Part shown: positions 1 through 7,333 of the stretch, piece by piece | Layout: each line of letters starts with the position of its first letter | Numbering within the stretch: the first letter of the stretch is position 1 | DNA from: UBA2882 sp051877575 | GTDB taxonomy: Bacteria; Bacillota; Clostridia; Lachnospirales; Lachnospiraceae | Reading direction: 5' to 3' | Length of the DNA: 64,000 bases | Assembly: GCA_051877575.1 (NCBI GenBank) | Contig: JBJEJA010000034.1 | Span: 62,001 to 126,000, forward strand | Program-made: the position numbers and the translations under genes | Notes under the pieces: generated by a model | Told to the model about the DNA's origin: nothing | The model's input: the letters and a program-made list of their open reading frames with translations, nothing else | Database searches by the model: none

Positions 1-359
1 ATGTGAAAGATGCGGCAGAAGCCATATGCAGATGCCTTTCCAATGAAAAAACATATGGGCAGGCATACAATTTGTGCGGGGAAGAGATCCTGGATTATCG
101 GATGTTTACAGATGGGTTAGCACAGGCTGCTTTGGATAGCAAATTGCAGGCTGACGGGGAACAGAGCTTTCTGCAGCGTTATCCATGTACGGCAAAGCAG
201 GCGGAAGAACAGGGGATTCCCCTTCCCTTTCCGGTATATGAGGAAGAAACGGAATTATACGATAATGAAAAAAGCAAGCGGGAGCTGGGAATTTCCTATA
301 CATCCTTTGCAGAAGGAATGGGAAAGACCTTCCGGGCTTTTCAAGGAGTATTCGGATAA
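1..359 (+). CDS. NAD-dependent epimerase/dehydratase-like protein, C-terminal part
   Basis: The reading frame is open from the window edge, so the true start lies upstream and only about 118 C-terminal residues are visible. The segment has the look of the substrate-binding end of extended short-chain dehydrogenase/epimerases: a helix with DAAEAI and the turn YNLCGEE, which in this family follows the Rossmann part and shapes the sugar-nucleotide pocket. The nucleotide-binding glycine motif and the catalytic Tyr-x-x-x-Lys would be upstream and cannot be checked. The stop codon is followed at once by the ATG of the MATE gene, so the two are probably co-transcribed. The family call is moderately sure. 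The substrate is unknown. Confidence 0.6.
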   Translation, partial: VKDAAEAICRCLSNEKTYGQAYNLCGEEILDYRMFTDGLAQAALDSKLQADGEQSFLQRYPCTAKQAEEQGIPLPFPVYEEETELYDNEKSKRELGISYTSFAEGMGKTFRAFQGVFG

Positions 360-1691
360 ATGTACTACAGTAATAAAGATTTGCGAAAATTAATATGGCC
401 TCTGTTGGTGGAGCAGCTCCTGGTCATGCTGGTGGGCATGGTGGATACGGTCATGATCTCTGTCTGCGGGGAAGCGGCAGTGTCCGGCGTATCGCTGGTG
501 GATACCGTCAATATCCTGATGATCAATGTCTTTGCTGCATTGGCAAACGGCGGAGCAGTTGTAGCAGGACATTTCCTGGGACAGAAAAAGAAAGAAGATG
601 CCGGCAAAGCCGCCTGGCAGCTGATGCTGTTTGCTTTTTTGTCATCCGTGGCAGTTATGATTGTCTACCTTCTGATCCATAACTGGATTCTGGGCACCGT
701 TTTTGGCAGCATTGAGCCGGAGGTTTATGCCAGTGCCAAAAGTTATCTGCTGATCACGGCAATCTCCATTCCGCTGTTAGCGGTTTATAACGGAGCGGCG
801 GCGCTGTTTCGCGCAGAGGGAAACTCCCGGATTACCATGATGATCTCCCTGCTGATGAACGGATTGAATATCATCGGAAATTATATCCTGATCTATATTG
901 TTCACATGGGCACAGCGGGAGCAGCCATATCTACGACTTTCAGCCGTTTTGTAGCCGGAATCGTGGGATTTGTGCTGATCTATCGGAATAAAAAAGATAT
1001 TTCCATAAAAGGAAAAATCACATGGCGGCTCAACAAAGAATATGTCAAAAAAATCCTCTATATCGGTCTGCCGAACAGCCTGGAGAGCAGCATGTTCCAG
1101 CTTGGCAAGATCGTGCTTATGAGCCTGATTTCTACGCTGGGGACATCGGCGATTACCGCCAATGCGGTCTCCGCTTCCATTACCAACCTGAATATCATTC
1201 CGGGCATGGCAATCAACATGGCATTGTTATCCGTGGCTTCCTACTGTGTGGGAGCGGGAGATTTAAAGCAGGTAAAATATTATACGAAGAAAATGGAAAT
1301 ACTGACCTATATTTCCATGGGTATTGTTTCCCTTGTAATCTTTGTGGGAGTGCCCTATATCCTGCTGGTTTACCATCTGACACCGGAGACATACGGACTG
1401 GCAAAGGAAATCATCTGTTACCACGCCATCATGGCGACGCTGATCTGGACACCATCCTTCTCCCTGCCCAATACGCTGCGGGCGGCAGGAGATGTGGTCT
1501 ATCCCATGGTTACCTCCATGATCACCATGTGGGTCTGTCGGATCGGTTTTGCTTACCTGTTTACTTATCTGGGCATGGGTGTCATGGGAGTCTGGGTGGC
1601 AATGACCCTGGACTGGGCACTGAGAGCTGTATTTTATATTGTGAGATATAAAAGAGGAAAATGGCAGAAATTTATTTTGACAAGCACATAG
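360..1691 (+). CDS. MATE family multidrug/cation antiporter
   Basis: The 443-residue protein is almost wholly hydrophobic, with about twelve predicted membrane segments, the usual size and layout for MATE transporters. These proteins use a sodium or proton gradient to expel cationic drugs and metabolites across the cytoplasmic membrane. Family-like features are the N-terminal WPLLVEQLL and MVDTVMIS segment and the corresponding repeat near residue 240 (GLPNSLESSMFQLGK), which mark the two six-helix halves. The start codon directly abuts the stop of the upstream epimerase-like gene, which implies translational coupling. The substrate cannot be predicted. The family call is confident. Confidence 0.88.
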   Translation: MYYSNKDLRKLIWPLLVEQLLVMLVGMVDTVMISVCGEAAVSGVSLVDTVNILMINVFAALANGGAVVAGHFLGQKKKEDAGKAAWQLMLFAFLSSVAVMIVYLLIHNWILGTVFGSIEPEVYASAKSYLLITAISIPLLAVYNGAAALFRAEGNSRITMMISLLMNGLNIIGNYILIYIVHMGTAGAAISTTFSRFVAGIVGFVLIYRNKKDISIKGKITWRLNKEYVKKILYIGLPNSLESSMFQLGKIVLMSLISTLGTSAITANAVSASITNLNIIPGMAINMALLSVASYCVGAGDLKQVKYYTKKMEILTYISMGIVSLVIFVGVPYILLVYHLTPETYGLAKEIICYHAIMATLIWTPSFSLPNTLRAAGDVVYPMVTSMITMWVCRIGFAYLFTYLGMGVMGVWVAMTLDWALRAVFYIVRYKRGKWQKFILTST

Positions 1692-1741
1692 TCAGTCTTT
1701 ATAATATTTTTAATAATGTAAATCACTTGGAGGAATAAGAC

Positions 1742-3283
1742 ATGAGTCAGGAAATGGTCATCGTGCTGGACTTCGGCGGTCAGTATAATCAGTTAATTGC
1801 CAGACGCGTCAGAGAATGCAATGTTTACTGTGAGGTACATCCTTACAATCTGAGTTTAGATAAAATCAAAGAAATGAATCCCAAAGGTATCATCTTTACC
1901 GGCGGTCCCAACAGCGTTTATGCGCCGGAATCTCCGATTTGTTCTACGAAAATCTTTGAACTGGGTATCCCGATCCTGGGGATCTGCTACGGTTCCCAGC
2001 TGATGGCACATCTGTTAGGCGGTAAAGTGGCGACGGCTCCCGTCAGCGAATACGGTAAGACAGAGGTAACCGTTGATACTTCCAAAGAACTGTTTCAAAA
2101 CGTTAATCAGAAGACAATCTGCTGGATGAGCCATACGGATTATATCGCAGAGGCTCCTGCAGACTTTACCGTTACGGCAAACACACCGGTCTGCCCGGTG
2201 GCTGCCATGGAAAATAAAGAAAGAAAACTCTATGCGGTTCAGTTCCATCCCGAGGTCATGCATACGGTGGAAGGCATGAAAATGCTGCATAACTTTGTCA
2301 TCGATATCTGCGGCTGCTCCGGTGATTGGAAAATGGACTCCTTTGTAGAAAAAACCATCAAAGAGATCCGTGAAAAAGTCGGAAACGGCAAGGTGCTCTG
2401 TGCACTCTCCGGCGGCGTGGATTCCTCAGTGGCAGCAGTCCTGCTTGCCAAAGCAGTAGGCAAACAGCTTACCTGCGTATTCGTAGACCACGGTCTGCTC
2501 CGCAAAAACGAAGGAGATGAAGTAGAAGCCGTATTTGGTCCCGAAGGCCCTTACAACCTGAACTTCATCCGTGTCAACGCACAGGAGCGTTTCTATAGTA
2601 AGTTAGCGGGCGTTACCGAACCGGAAGCCAAGAGAAAGATCATCGGCGAAGAATTTATCCGTGTATTTGAAGATGAAGCAAAGAAAATCGGTGCCGTGGA
2701 CTTTTTGGTACAGGGAACCATTTACCCCGATGTCATCGAAAGCGGTCTCGGCAAGAGCGCAACCATCAAATCCCACCACAACGTGGGCGGCCTGCCGGAT
2801 TGCGTTGATTTTAAAGAAATTGTTGAGCCCTTGAGACTCTTATTTAAGGACGAAGTCAGAAAAGCCGGAAGAGAACTGGGTATCCCCGAATATCTGGTAA
2901 ACCGCCAGCCGTTCCCCGGCCCCGGCCTGGGTATCCGCATCATCGGTGAAGTAACCGCCGAAAAGGTACGCATCGTACAGGAAGCAGATTACATCTACCG
3001 TGAGGAGATTGCCAACGCCGGTGTGGACACAGGACTGGGTCAGTACTTCGCAGCACTGACCAACATGAGAAGCGTCGGTGTCATGGGTGATGAGAGAACT
3101 TATGATTATGCTATTGCGCTCAGGGCTGTTTGTACCAGTGATTTTATGACGGCGGATTGTGCTCAGATTCCTTGGGAAGTGCTGAGTAAGGTGGCGAATA
3201 GGATTGTTAACGAGGTGAAAGGGGTTAATCGGGTGCTGTATGACTGCACCAGCAAGCCGCCGGCAACGATTGAGTTTGAATAG
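1742..3283 (+). CDS. guaA: GMP synthase (glutamine-hydrolysing)
   Basis: GuaA converts XMP to GMP with ATP and glutamine, the last step of guanine nucleotide synthesis. The N-terminal class I amidotransferase domain has the nucleophile in GICYGSQ (Cys about 82) and the His-Glu pair in QFHPEV. The central ATP-pyrophosphatase domain has the PP-loop LSGGVDSS near residue 223, and the C-terminal dimerisation domain ends with KPPATIEFE. The length of 513 residues is normal. A good ribosome site (TTGGAGG) precedes the ATG. The last four codons (GAG TTT GAA TAG) double as the attachment site of the element array that follows, so the gene is intact but its native terminator now lies far downstream. 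Confidence 0.97.
   Translation: MSQEMVIVLDFGGQYNQLIARRVRECNVYCEVHPYNLSLDKIKEMNPKGIIFTGGPNSVYAPESPICSTKIFELGIPILGICYGSQLMAHLLGGKVATAPVSEYGKTEVTVDTSKELFQNVNQKTICWMSHTDYIAEAPADFTVTANTPVCPVAAMENKERKLYAVQFHPEVMHTVEGMKMLHNFVIDICGCSGDWKMDSFVEKTIKEIREKVGNGKVLCALSGGVDSSVAAVLLAKAVGKQLTCVFVDHGLLRKNEGDEVEAVFGPEGPYNLNFIRVNAQERFYSKLAGVTEPEAKRKIIGEEFIRVFEDEAKKIGAVDFLVQGTIYPDVIESGLGKSATIKSHHNVGGLPDCVDFKEIVEPLRLLFKDEVRKAGRELGIPEYLVNRQPFPGPGLGIRIIGEVTAEKVRIVQEADYIYREEIANAGVDTGLGQYFAALTNMRSVGVMGDERTYDYAIALRAVCTSDFMTADCAQIPWEVLSKVANRIVNEVKGVNRVLYDCTSKPPATIEFE
3272..3283 (+). other. attL core of element E1 at guaA 3' end
   Basis: The sequence GAGTTTGAATAG covers the last three codons and stop of guaA. Near-identical copies (GAGTTTGARTRR) recur in the same orientation at 28952, 33806 and 34810. 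The integrase gene lies just inside. The 3' end of guaA is an established integration target of tyrosine-recombinase islands. Exact crossover bases cannot be fixed from one genome. Confidence 0.8.
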
Positions 3284-3290
3284 TAGCCAC

Positions 3291-3335
3291 AAGTCTGGGA
3301 AGCCTTATAAACAGGGCATTCCCGGACTTTTTCTT
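3291..3335 (+). terminator. Rho-independent terminator just after guaA (E1 left end)
   Basis: An 11-bp stem with one G-T pair (3291-3301 with 3319-3329) is followed by a T-rich run. Its inner segment GGGAAGCCTTATAA recurs in the terminator at 28975 next to the second attachment site. This suggests the element ends carry copies of a guaA-type terminator and so preserve termination after integration. Confidence 0.75.
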
Positions 3336-3341
3336 TTGCTC

Positions 3342-3360
3342 TGCTACTATTTTGCTACTA
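3342..3360. repeat. E1 left integrase arm sites
   Basis: Two copies of TGCTACTA are separated by TTT (11-bp period), about 70 bp inside the attL core. The same octamer returns at the right end of E1 (28840) preceded by a degenerate copy. The position and pairing fit arm-type binding sites of a Tn916/lambda-type integrase. This is an inference from pattern. Confidence 0.6.
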
Positions 3361-3393
3361 ACCGCAACTACTCTATTTCACATCGTTTTGTTT

Positions 3394-4656
3394 TTAGATA
3401 GCTTTTCTTTGAGGCATCGGGATTACTTTTCCTGATGCTGTTTCTTTAGGCATAGGACCATATGGAAGTCCTGCATTGGCATATGCTGTATCCGGAGTAA
3501 CTGAATCACTTGCCATGTTACCATCATAGGAAATTCCCATGGTTTCAAGCAGAGGATTTCCCATTGGAGGCTCTGGTGTTGGCGTGACACCAACTGTAGC
3601 TGCAAGCTGTTCCAGATTGCTGACAAGCTCCTGCTGTTTGTGTGGAAACAGATGAGAGTAAGTATTCAGTGTTGTGGATACTTTTTCATGTCCAAGTCTG
3701 TCAGCGAGGATAAGTGCGTCACACCCCTGATTGATAAGTAAACTGGCATGACTGTGGCGGATATCATGGATACGTATCCGCTTTACACCGGTTTTCTTAC
3801 AGCCTCTTTCCATCTCATGAGAGAGAAAAGATTTTGTAATGGGAAAGAGCCTCTCGTTCGGAGCAAGCATATAGCGGGAATCAATATACTCCTGCAGTTC
3901 CTGACACAGAAAATCCGGAATGGGAACTTTTCTCTTACTTTTCCTTGTCTTTGGAGTGGTAATGATATCTTCTTCGTGAAGACGCTGATAGGTTTTGGTG
4001 ATATCAATCTGTTTTGCAACAAGGTCGATATCAGCAGCAGTAAGAGCCAGAAGCTCCCCTTCACGCATCCCGGTCCAGTACAGTACCTGAAAGCAGATAT
4101 AGGATAGAGGTTTGTCCTTAATGCCCTCACGAAAAGCAATATACTCATCATAAGTCCAATAATCCATTTCTTCTGCCTTTGCCTGTCCGATGCTTCCTGC
4201 CTGACCACAGGGATTCGTGTTTAAATCGTAGAAGCGTTTTGCGTAGTTAATCATGCAGGTAAGCTGATTATTGATGGTTTTCAGATACGTTTTTGAATAT
4301 CCTTTTGGGGAATTCATCAACTGATTCTGCCATCTTCTCACATCAGAAGCCTTGATTTCATTGATTGGCTTCTTGCCAAAGAAAGGTAGGATGTGAGTTT
4401 CACAAATATGCTTCTTGGTCAGGATGGTTGACTGCTTCAGGCGGGCGGTCATATCCTCCATATAAAGTTCGTAGAGATTCTGGAAAGTCATATCCGGGTT
4501 GGCAGACTGCTTCTCGAGAAAATCCCTTTCATAAGCCAGAGCTTCCTTTTTGGTGGCGAAGCCTCGTTTCCACTTTTGTCTGTTGTTGCCCTGCCAGTCC
4601 GTATAGTAGAACTTGCAGAACCATTTACCAGTCTTGTTATCTTTGTAAGCTGGCAT
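3394..4656 (-). CDS. Tyrosine recombinase/integrase of E1
   Basis: This site-specific recombinase would insert and excise E1 at the guaA 3' end. From the chosen start it has 420 residues: an N-terminal AP2-like arm-binding domain (KDNKTGKWFCKFYYTD), a SAM-like core-binding domain around residues 60-150 and the catalytic domain after 165. The catalytic set is visible: Arg about 198 (TGMREGEL), His-x-x-Arg about 297-300 (HDIRHSHA), His about 323 (LGHEKVS) and Tyr about 333 (LNTYSHLF). A start at 4656 fits the AAAGGAG site nine bases upstream better than the ATG at 4665. The gene points toward guaA at the element end, as usual for Tn916-like integrases. The last 60 residues are low-complexity and unassigned. 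Confidence 0.93.
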   Translation of the reverse strand: MPAYKDNKTGKWFCKFYYTDWQGNNRQKWKRGFATKKEALAYERDFLEKQSANPDMTFQNLYELYMEDMTARLKQSTILTKKHICETHILPFFGKKPINEIKASDVRRWQNQLMNSPKGYSKTYLKTINNQLTCMINYAKRFYDLNTNPCGQAGSIGQAKAEEMDYWTYDEYIAFREGIKDKPLSYICFQVLYWTGMREGELLALTAADIDLVAKQIDITKTYQRLHEEDIITTPKTRKSKRKVPIPDFLCQELQEYIDSRYMLAPNERLFPITKSFLSHEMERGCKKTGVKRIRIHDIRHSHASLLINQGCDALILADRLGHEKVSTTLNTYSHLFPHKQQELVSNLEQLAATVGVTPTPEPPMGNPLLETMGISYDGNMASDSVTPDTAYANAGLPYGPMPKETASGKVIPMPQRKAI

Positions 4657-4841
4657 AAACATCATCTCCTTTGTGAATCGTAAGTATCTTTAGAATTGTC
4701 CGAAAATCTTGCATCGGATATTGTTCTAAAGCAGAACCGCATAATGCGGTATGTATCGCACCAGCTTGAAAATTTAAGCGATTGGTGCATTTTTCCAAAG
4801 GCTATGATATAATCTACATTTTTACAAAATTAAATGAGGTT

Positions 4842-5516
4842 TTAGTTATCCTCTTCTTTGGTAGAAACAATCTGTATGGTTGAATAATCGGGTTTCTTTT
4901 TTATTCCCTTGCTCTTTTTTGCTTTTTCTCTCTGTGAGTTGAAATCGGAGAAGAAGCTGTCAGAGTAATATTCTAAAGTTTCTCTTTTCCAGGTTTCAAA
5001 CTGTTCCTGACTTATGGAGCCGCTTTGTAAAGCAGCAAGCTTATTCATCCAGTTTTCCATAAAGAGACAGAAGTCTGCATTATAGGTTCCGCTTCCTTTG
5101 CCATCAACCATGAGGGCTGACGTCCACTCGGGATTTTCAGGTGGTTTGGTGCAGGAGAGCTGGAATGCAATATCTTTAATCTCCGTTATGGCAAATAAAG
5201 CATTGATAACGTCTGACAGGTTATGGAAGCGATAAGATGGAAAATCCTCTTCTGCGGATACGATACCAATCTTATCAGACTTTGCTTCCAGAAGCTCCTG
5301 CCACGGAATATCCAGTTCATCAGCCACCTGTTTGATTAAATCAATCTTCATGGTGATTTCGCCGGATTCGTATTTTTGAATGGTACGCTCCGACTTATCA
5401 AGTCTTTGGGCAAATTCTTTCTGCGTTATCTTTAACTGTCTGCGGCGTTTCTTAATTGCATTACCGATTTCCTCTGCGGTATACATGGCAAAACGCTGGT
5501 CATCTGATAAAGCCAT
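4842..5516 (-). CDS. XRE-family repressor of E1
   Basis: The 224-residue protein has an N-terminal Cro/C1-type helix-turn-helix (about residues 15-70, with KITQKEFAQRLDKSERTIQ as the recognition unit) and a C-terminal region without recognised family that ends in a basic stretch. It lies between the integrase and a divergent excisionase-like gene, the usual place of an element's lysogeny-type repressor. The shared upstream region holds two near-identical 20-bp sites (5641 and 5709) that overlap the promoters of both directions, so autorepression together with control of the excisionase operon is the likely role. The regulator family is sure; the role is inferred. Confidence 0.85.
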   Translation of the reverse strand: MALSDDQRFAMYTAEEIGNAIKKRRRQLKITQKEFAQRLDKSERTIQKYESGEITMKIDLIKQVADELDIPWQELLEAKSDKIGIVSAEEDFPSYRFHNLSDVINALFAITEIKDIAFQLSCTKPPENPEWTSALMVDGKGSGTYNADFCLFMENWMNKLAALQSGSISQEQFETWKRETLEYYSDSFFSDFNSQREKAKKSKGIKKKPDYSTIQIVSTKEEDN

Positions 5517-5624
5517 ATCATCACCTTCCTTTTATTACTGTTACTGTTCAGTTGCTTTGATTCGTATTTTGCGTAAAATCAAGAAATCCGTATCAAAAAG
5601 TAACTGATTTGTAACGCTGTAAAT

Positions 5625-5653
5625 ACTATACCATGAACTAATACGAATTGCAA
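5625..5653 (-). promoter_or_regulatory. Promoter of the E1 XRE repressor
   Basis: Read on the minus strand, TTGCAA (5653-5648) and TATAGT (5630-5625) are separated by exactly 17 bp. The -35 box lies inside the operator-like site at 5641-5660, which implies autorepression. Confidence 0.6.
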
Positions 5654-5728
5654 GTACGTATTTTTATAAAAATCAATTGACATGTTTTGAAAGATGTATT
5701 ATGATTAAATACGAACTGAAAGTACGGA
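5641..5728. promoter_or_regulatory. Two 20-bp operator sites of the XRE repressor
   Basis: The sites at 5641-5660 and 5709-5728 both read ATACGAAYTGMAAGTACGKA, an imperfect dyad (TACG...). They start 68 bp apart. One covers the -35 of the repressor gene and lies upstream of the opposing promoter; the other lies at the start point of the rightward promoter. Further half-sites (CGTAT or CCGTATC) are visible at about 5553, 5588 and 5764. Confidence 0.6.
5677..5705 (+). promoter_or_regulatory. Strong promoter for the excisionase/mobilisation direction
   Basis: TTGACA (5677-5682) and TATGAT (5700-5705) are spaced by 17 bp, a near-perfect sigma-A promoter. The second operator copy begins four bases after the -10 box. 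Confidence 0.75.
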
Positions 5729-5803
5729 TTAAATCTTGGATGATTTAACAGAAGGTTTTAAATCCGTATCGGTAATACAAATTTGATAGAAAGGAGGAGG
5801 CGT

Positions 5804-6082
5804 ATGATAACTACAAAGGAAGCATTTATTGATGCAAAGGAAGTCAGTCAGATTCTGGGAGTTGGTATGACAAAGGCATACGCAGTTATTAAGGCGTACA
5901 ATGCCGAACTGGATGCTAAGGGGTTCTACACCATGCGTGGGAAATGCCCCCGTAAATACTTTGAACAGAAGATTTACGGATATGCAGATTACTACAATCC
6001 GGGTAATGACCTGACACAGAAAGCCGTCATGGTGGCTGAGGAAACCAACTATCAGACAAAAGAAAAAGTCCCATCCGATTAG
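5804..6082 (+). CDS. Excisionase-like/helix-turn-helix small protein
   Basis: The 92-residue protein begins with a short winged-helix-like segment (FIDAKEVSQILGVGMTKAYAVIKAYN) of the kind found in excisionases and MerR/Xis-type DNA-binding proteins. The ATG at 5804 is chosen because AAGGAGGAGG lies just upstream; the longer frame beginning with TTG at 5783 would translate that ribosome site. It is the first gene behind the strong repressible promoter and diverges from the repressor, so a role as recombination directionality factor or activator of the mobilisation genes is plausible. No catalytic motif is seen. Confidence 0.65.
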   Translation: MITTKEAFIDAKEVSQILGVGMTKAYAVIKAYNAELDAKGFYTMRGKCPRKYFEQKIYGYADYYNPGNDLTQKAVMVAEETNYQTKEKVPSD

Positions 6083-6090
6083 GAAAGGAC

Positions 6091-6225
6091 TTGGTTGCAA
6101 AGCCAAAGCTTCGCTATGTATCTCGCAAATACATTATAGCAAAAGCATTTGGCTGCTGCAATCAAAAGATATCTGAAGCGTATGAACTGTGGAAACCGGA
6201 AAGGAGGCAGTATGGCACGTGGTGA
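6091..6225 (+). CDS. Possible 44-aa basic protein
   Basis: A TTG start preceded by AGGAAAGGA opens a frame of 44 residues (start VAKPKLRYVSRKYIIAK) rich in Lys and Arg. It ends inside the first codons of the next gene, at 6225, an overlap typical of coupled genes. It sits exactly between two genes that otherwise leave an unexplained gap of about 130 bp. No family is recognised. It may be a small DNA-binding protein or a chance frame. Confidence 0.35.
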   Translation: MVAKPKLRYVSRKYIIAKAFGCCNQKISEAYELWKPERRQYGTW

Positions 6226-6658
6226 CAGTGTGACAGTCAGCTTCCGTCTGAATCTTAACAGGGAAGAAGATATGGAAATCTGGAGTTTTTTGACCGGAGA
6301 TGCCATAGAACCCTGTTTTGGAGATAAGAGCAAGTTTATAAAAAGTGCGTTGATAAGAGTGGTTCAGGGCATAAAGCAGGATGAGAGTGAGAAGCGTCTT
6401 GTTTGTGAGTTGAATGCCCAGAGAGAAGCAATGCAGAATGCAATGTCTGGAGAAGCAGACCGGATTATTAATGCAGTGAAGCTGATTGTCGAGGAGCAAG
6501 TGAAAGGTCTGGCTGTAATGCAGACTGATAATCTGATATCACATGAGATATCGCAGACAACACTGGGAGAAAGTGAAGATAATTTCAAAGTTTCTGAAGA
6601 GTCTTTGGAGATATTGGATGATGATATTGCGGATTATGCGATGTCGTTTTTGACGTAA
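6212..6658 (+). CDS. ParR-like ribbon-helix-helix partition/accessory protein
   Basis: The 148-residue protein starts at the ATG at 6212, directly after GGAAAGGAGGCAGT; the longer upstream frame lacks a good site. Its N-terminus has the pattern of ParR-type centromere-binding proteins: a beta-strand (SVTVSFRLNLN) followed by a helix with WSFL and then KSKFIKSALIRVVQ. The C-terminal half is acidic. Directly downstream (6716-6797) lie several GTAATAC-like repeats that could be its binding sites. No ParM-type ATPase is present nearby, so a regulatory or relaxosome role is equally possible. The family call is tentative. Confidence 0.5.
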   Translation: MARGDSVTVSFRLNLNREEDMEIWSFLTGDAIEPCFGDKSKFIKSALIRVVQGIKQDESEKRLVCELNAQREAMQNAMSGEADRIINAVKLIVEEQVKGLAVMQTDNLISHEISQTTLGESEDNFKVSEESLEILDDDIADYAMSFLT

Positions 6659-6686
6659 CTGTAGCAAGTAGGTCATAAGAAGTTAA

Positions 6687-6797
6687 TACACCTGGTATTA
6701 CAAAGGTTATAAAAAGTAATACCGGGTGTGATACAGGTTATTTTATGGTAATACCGACAGTAATACAGATGGGAGCTGGTAGTACAGCTGATAGTAC
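6687..6797. repeat. GTAATAC-type iterons and an inverted repeat before oriT
   Basis: GTAATAC-like heptamers occur at 6716, 6748, 6760, 6779 (GTAGTAC) and 6791 (ATAGTAC). The first is part of a 13-bp imperfect inverted repeat (ACACCTGGTATTA at 6687, TAATACCGGGTGT at 6717). Such clusters are typical of sites bound by ParR, Rep or relaxosome proteins. No convincing protein is encoded here. Confidence 0.5.
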
Positions 6798-6804
6798 AAA
6801 TAAT

Positions 6805-6915
6805 TGCCCCGAATGGGGCATATATGTAGAGGGTCTTAGGGGGATTTTGCTCCCCCTAACCAGATTTTGTAAAACGCACTGCGTTTTACGTATCTGGCAA
6901 ATTCTCTCTACACAA
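6805..6915. other. Putative oriT with nested hairpins
   Basis: Three perfect hairpins follow each other: TGCCCC/GGGGCA (6805-6820), a 9-bp stem TTAGGGGGA/TCCCCCTAA (6836-6859) and a nested structure in which CCAGAT/ATCTGG (6860, 6892) encloses GTAAAACGC/GCGTTTTAC (6869-6889). They lie immediately upstream of mobC and the relaxase gene, the usual place of oriT. The nick site is probably in the AT-rich stretch just after 6897, but it cannot be pinpointed. Confidence 0.6.
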
Positions 6916-6985
6916 GTTTTGGAAACAGGGCAGCCTAAAGAGAACTTCCAATGACGGATAAAGAAAAAAGAAACGAAAGAAGGGA

Positions 6986-7333
6986 TTGCTTATAGGACGA
7001 AGAAGACAATTGATAGAACCAAGGAAGAATTTTACCATCCGCTTGTCGGATGAGGAACGGGAGCAGGCAGAGTATGATGCCAAAGCCAACAACATGAAAT
7101 TATCGGATTATGTAAGGTATCTGATTACTCATGGTGGAAGAGTAGATACAACGCTTGCTTATGACAGACGGAATCTAATCAGTCAGATTTCCGGTCTTTG
7201 CAACAATTACAACCAGATGACAAGAACTGCTAACGGGTGTGGCTATGTCTTTGACAGCACCATGCGGACGGGAAATCATCTGCTTGAACAGATAAAGGAC
7301 TTATTACAGGAGGTGGTGAACAGGTGGCAATAA
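6986..7333 (+). CDS. MobC-family relaxosome protein
   Basis: MobC proteins bind oriT and help the relaxase open and nick the DNA. The 115-residue product has a ribbon-helix-helix start (FTIRLSDEEREQAEYDAKAN, then KLSDYVRYLI) and the C-terminal region with NYNQMTR and LLEQIKDLL that is usual for the bacterial mobilisation family. It starts with TTG after GAAGGGA; the exact start is uncertain and could be a few codons later. It lies between the putative oriT and the relaxase and overlaps the relaxase start by 10 bases. Confidence 0.8.
   Translation: MLIGRRRQLIEPRKNFTIRLSDEEREQAEYDAKANNMKLSDYVRYLITHGGRVDTTLAYDRRNLISQISGLCNNYNQMTRTANGCGYVFDSTMRTGNHLLEQIKDLLQEVVNRWQ

Noticed and set aside
365..1651. 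Long minus-strand and second-frame ORFs over the MATE gene
   Set aside because: They overlap a clear transporter gene fully, lack ribosome sites and have no family resemblance; shadow frames.
6745..6954. 69-codon open frame between the ParR-like gene and mobC
   Set aside because: It runs through the iterons and all three hairpins, has no ribosome site and an unlikely composition; the stretch is better explained as oriT.
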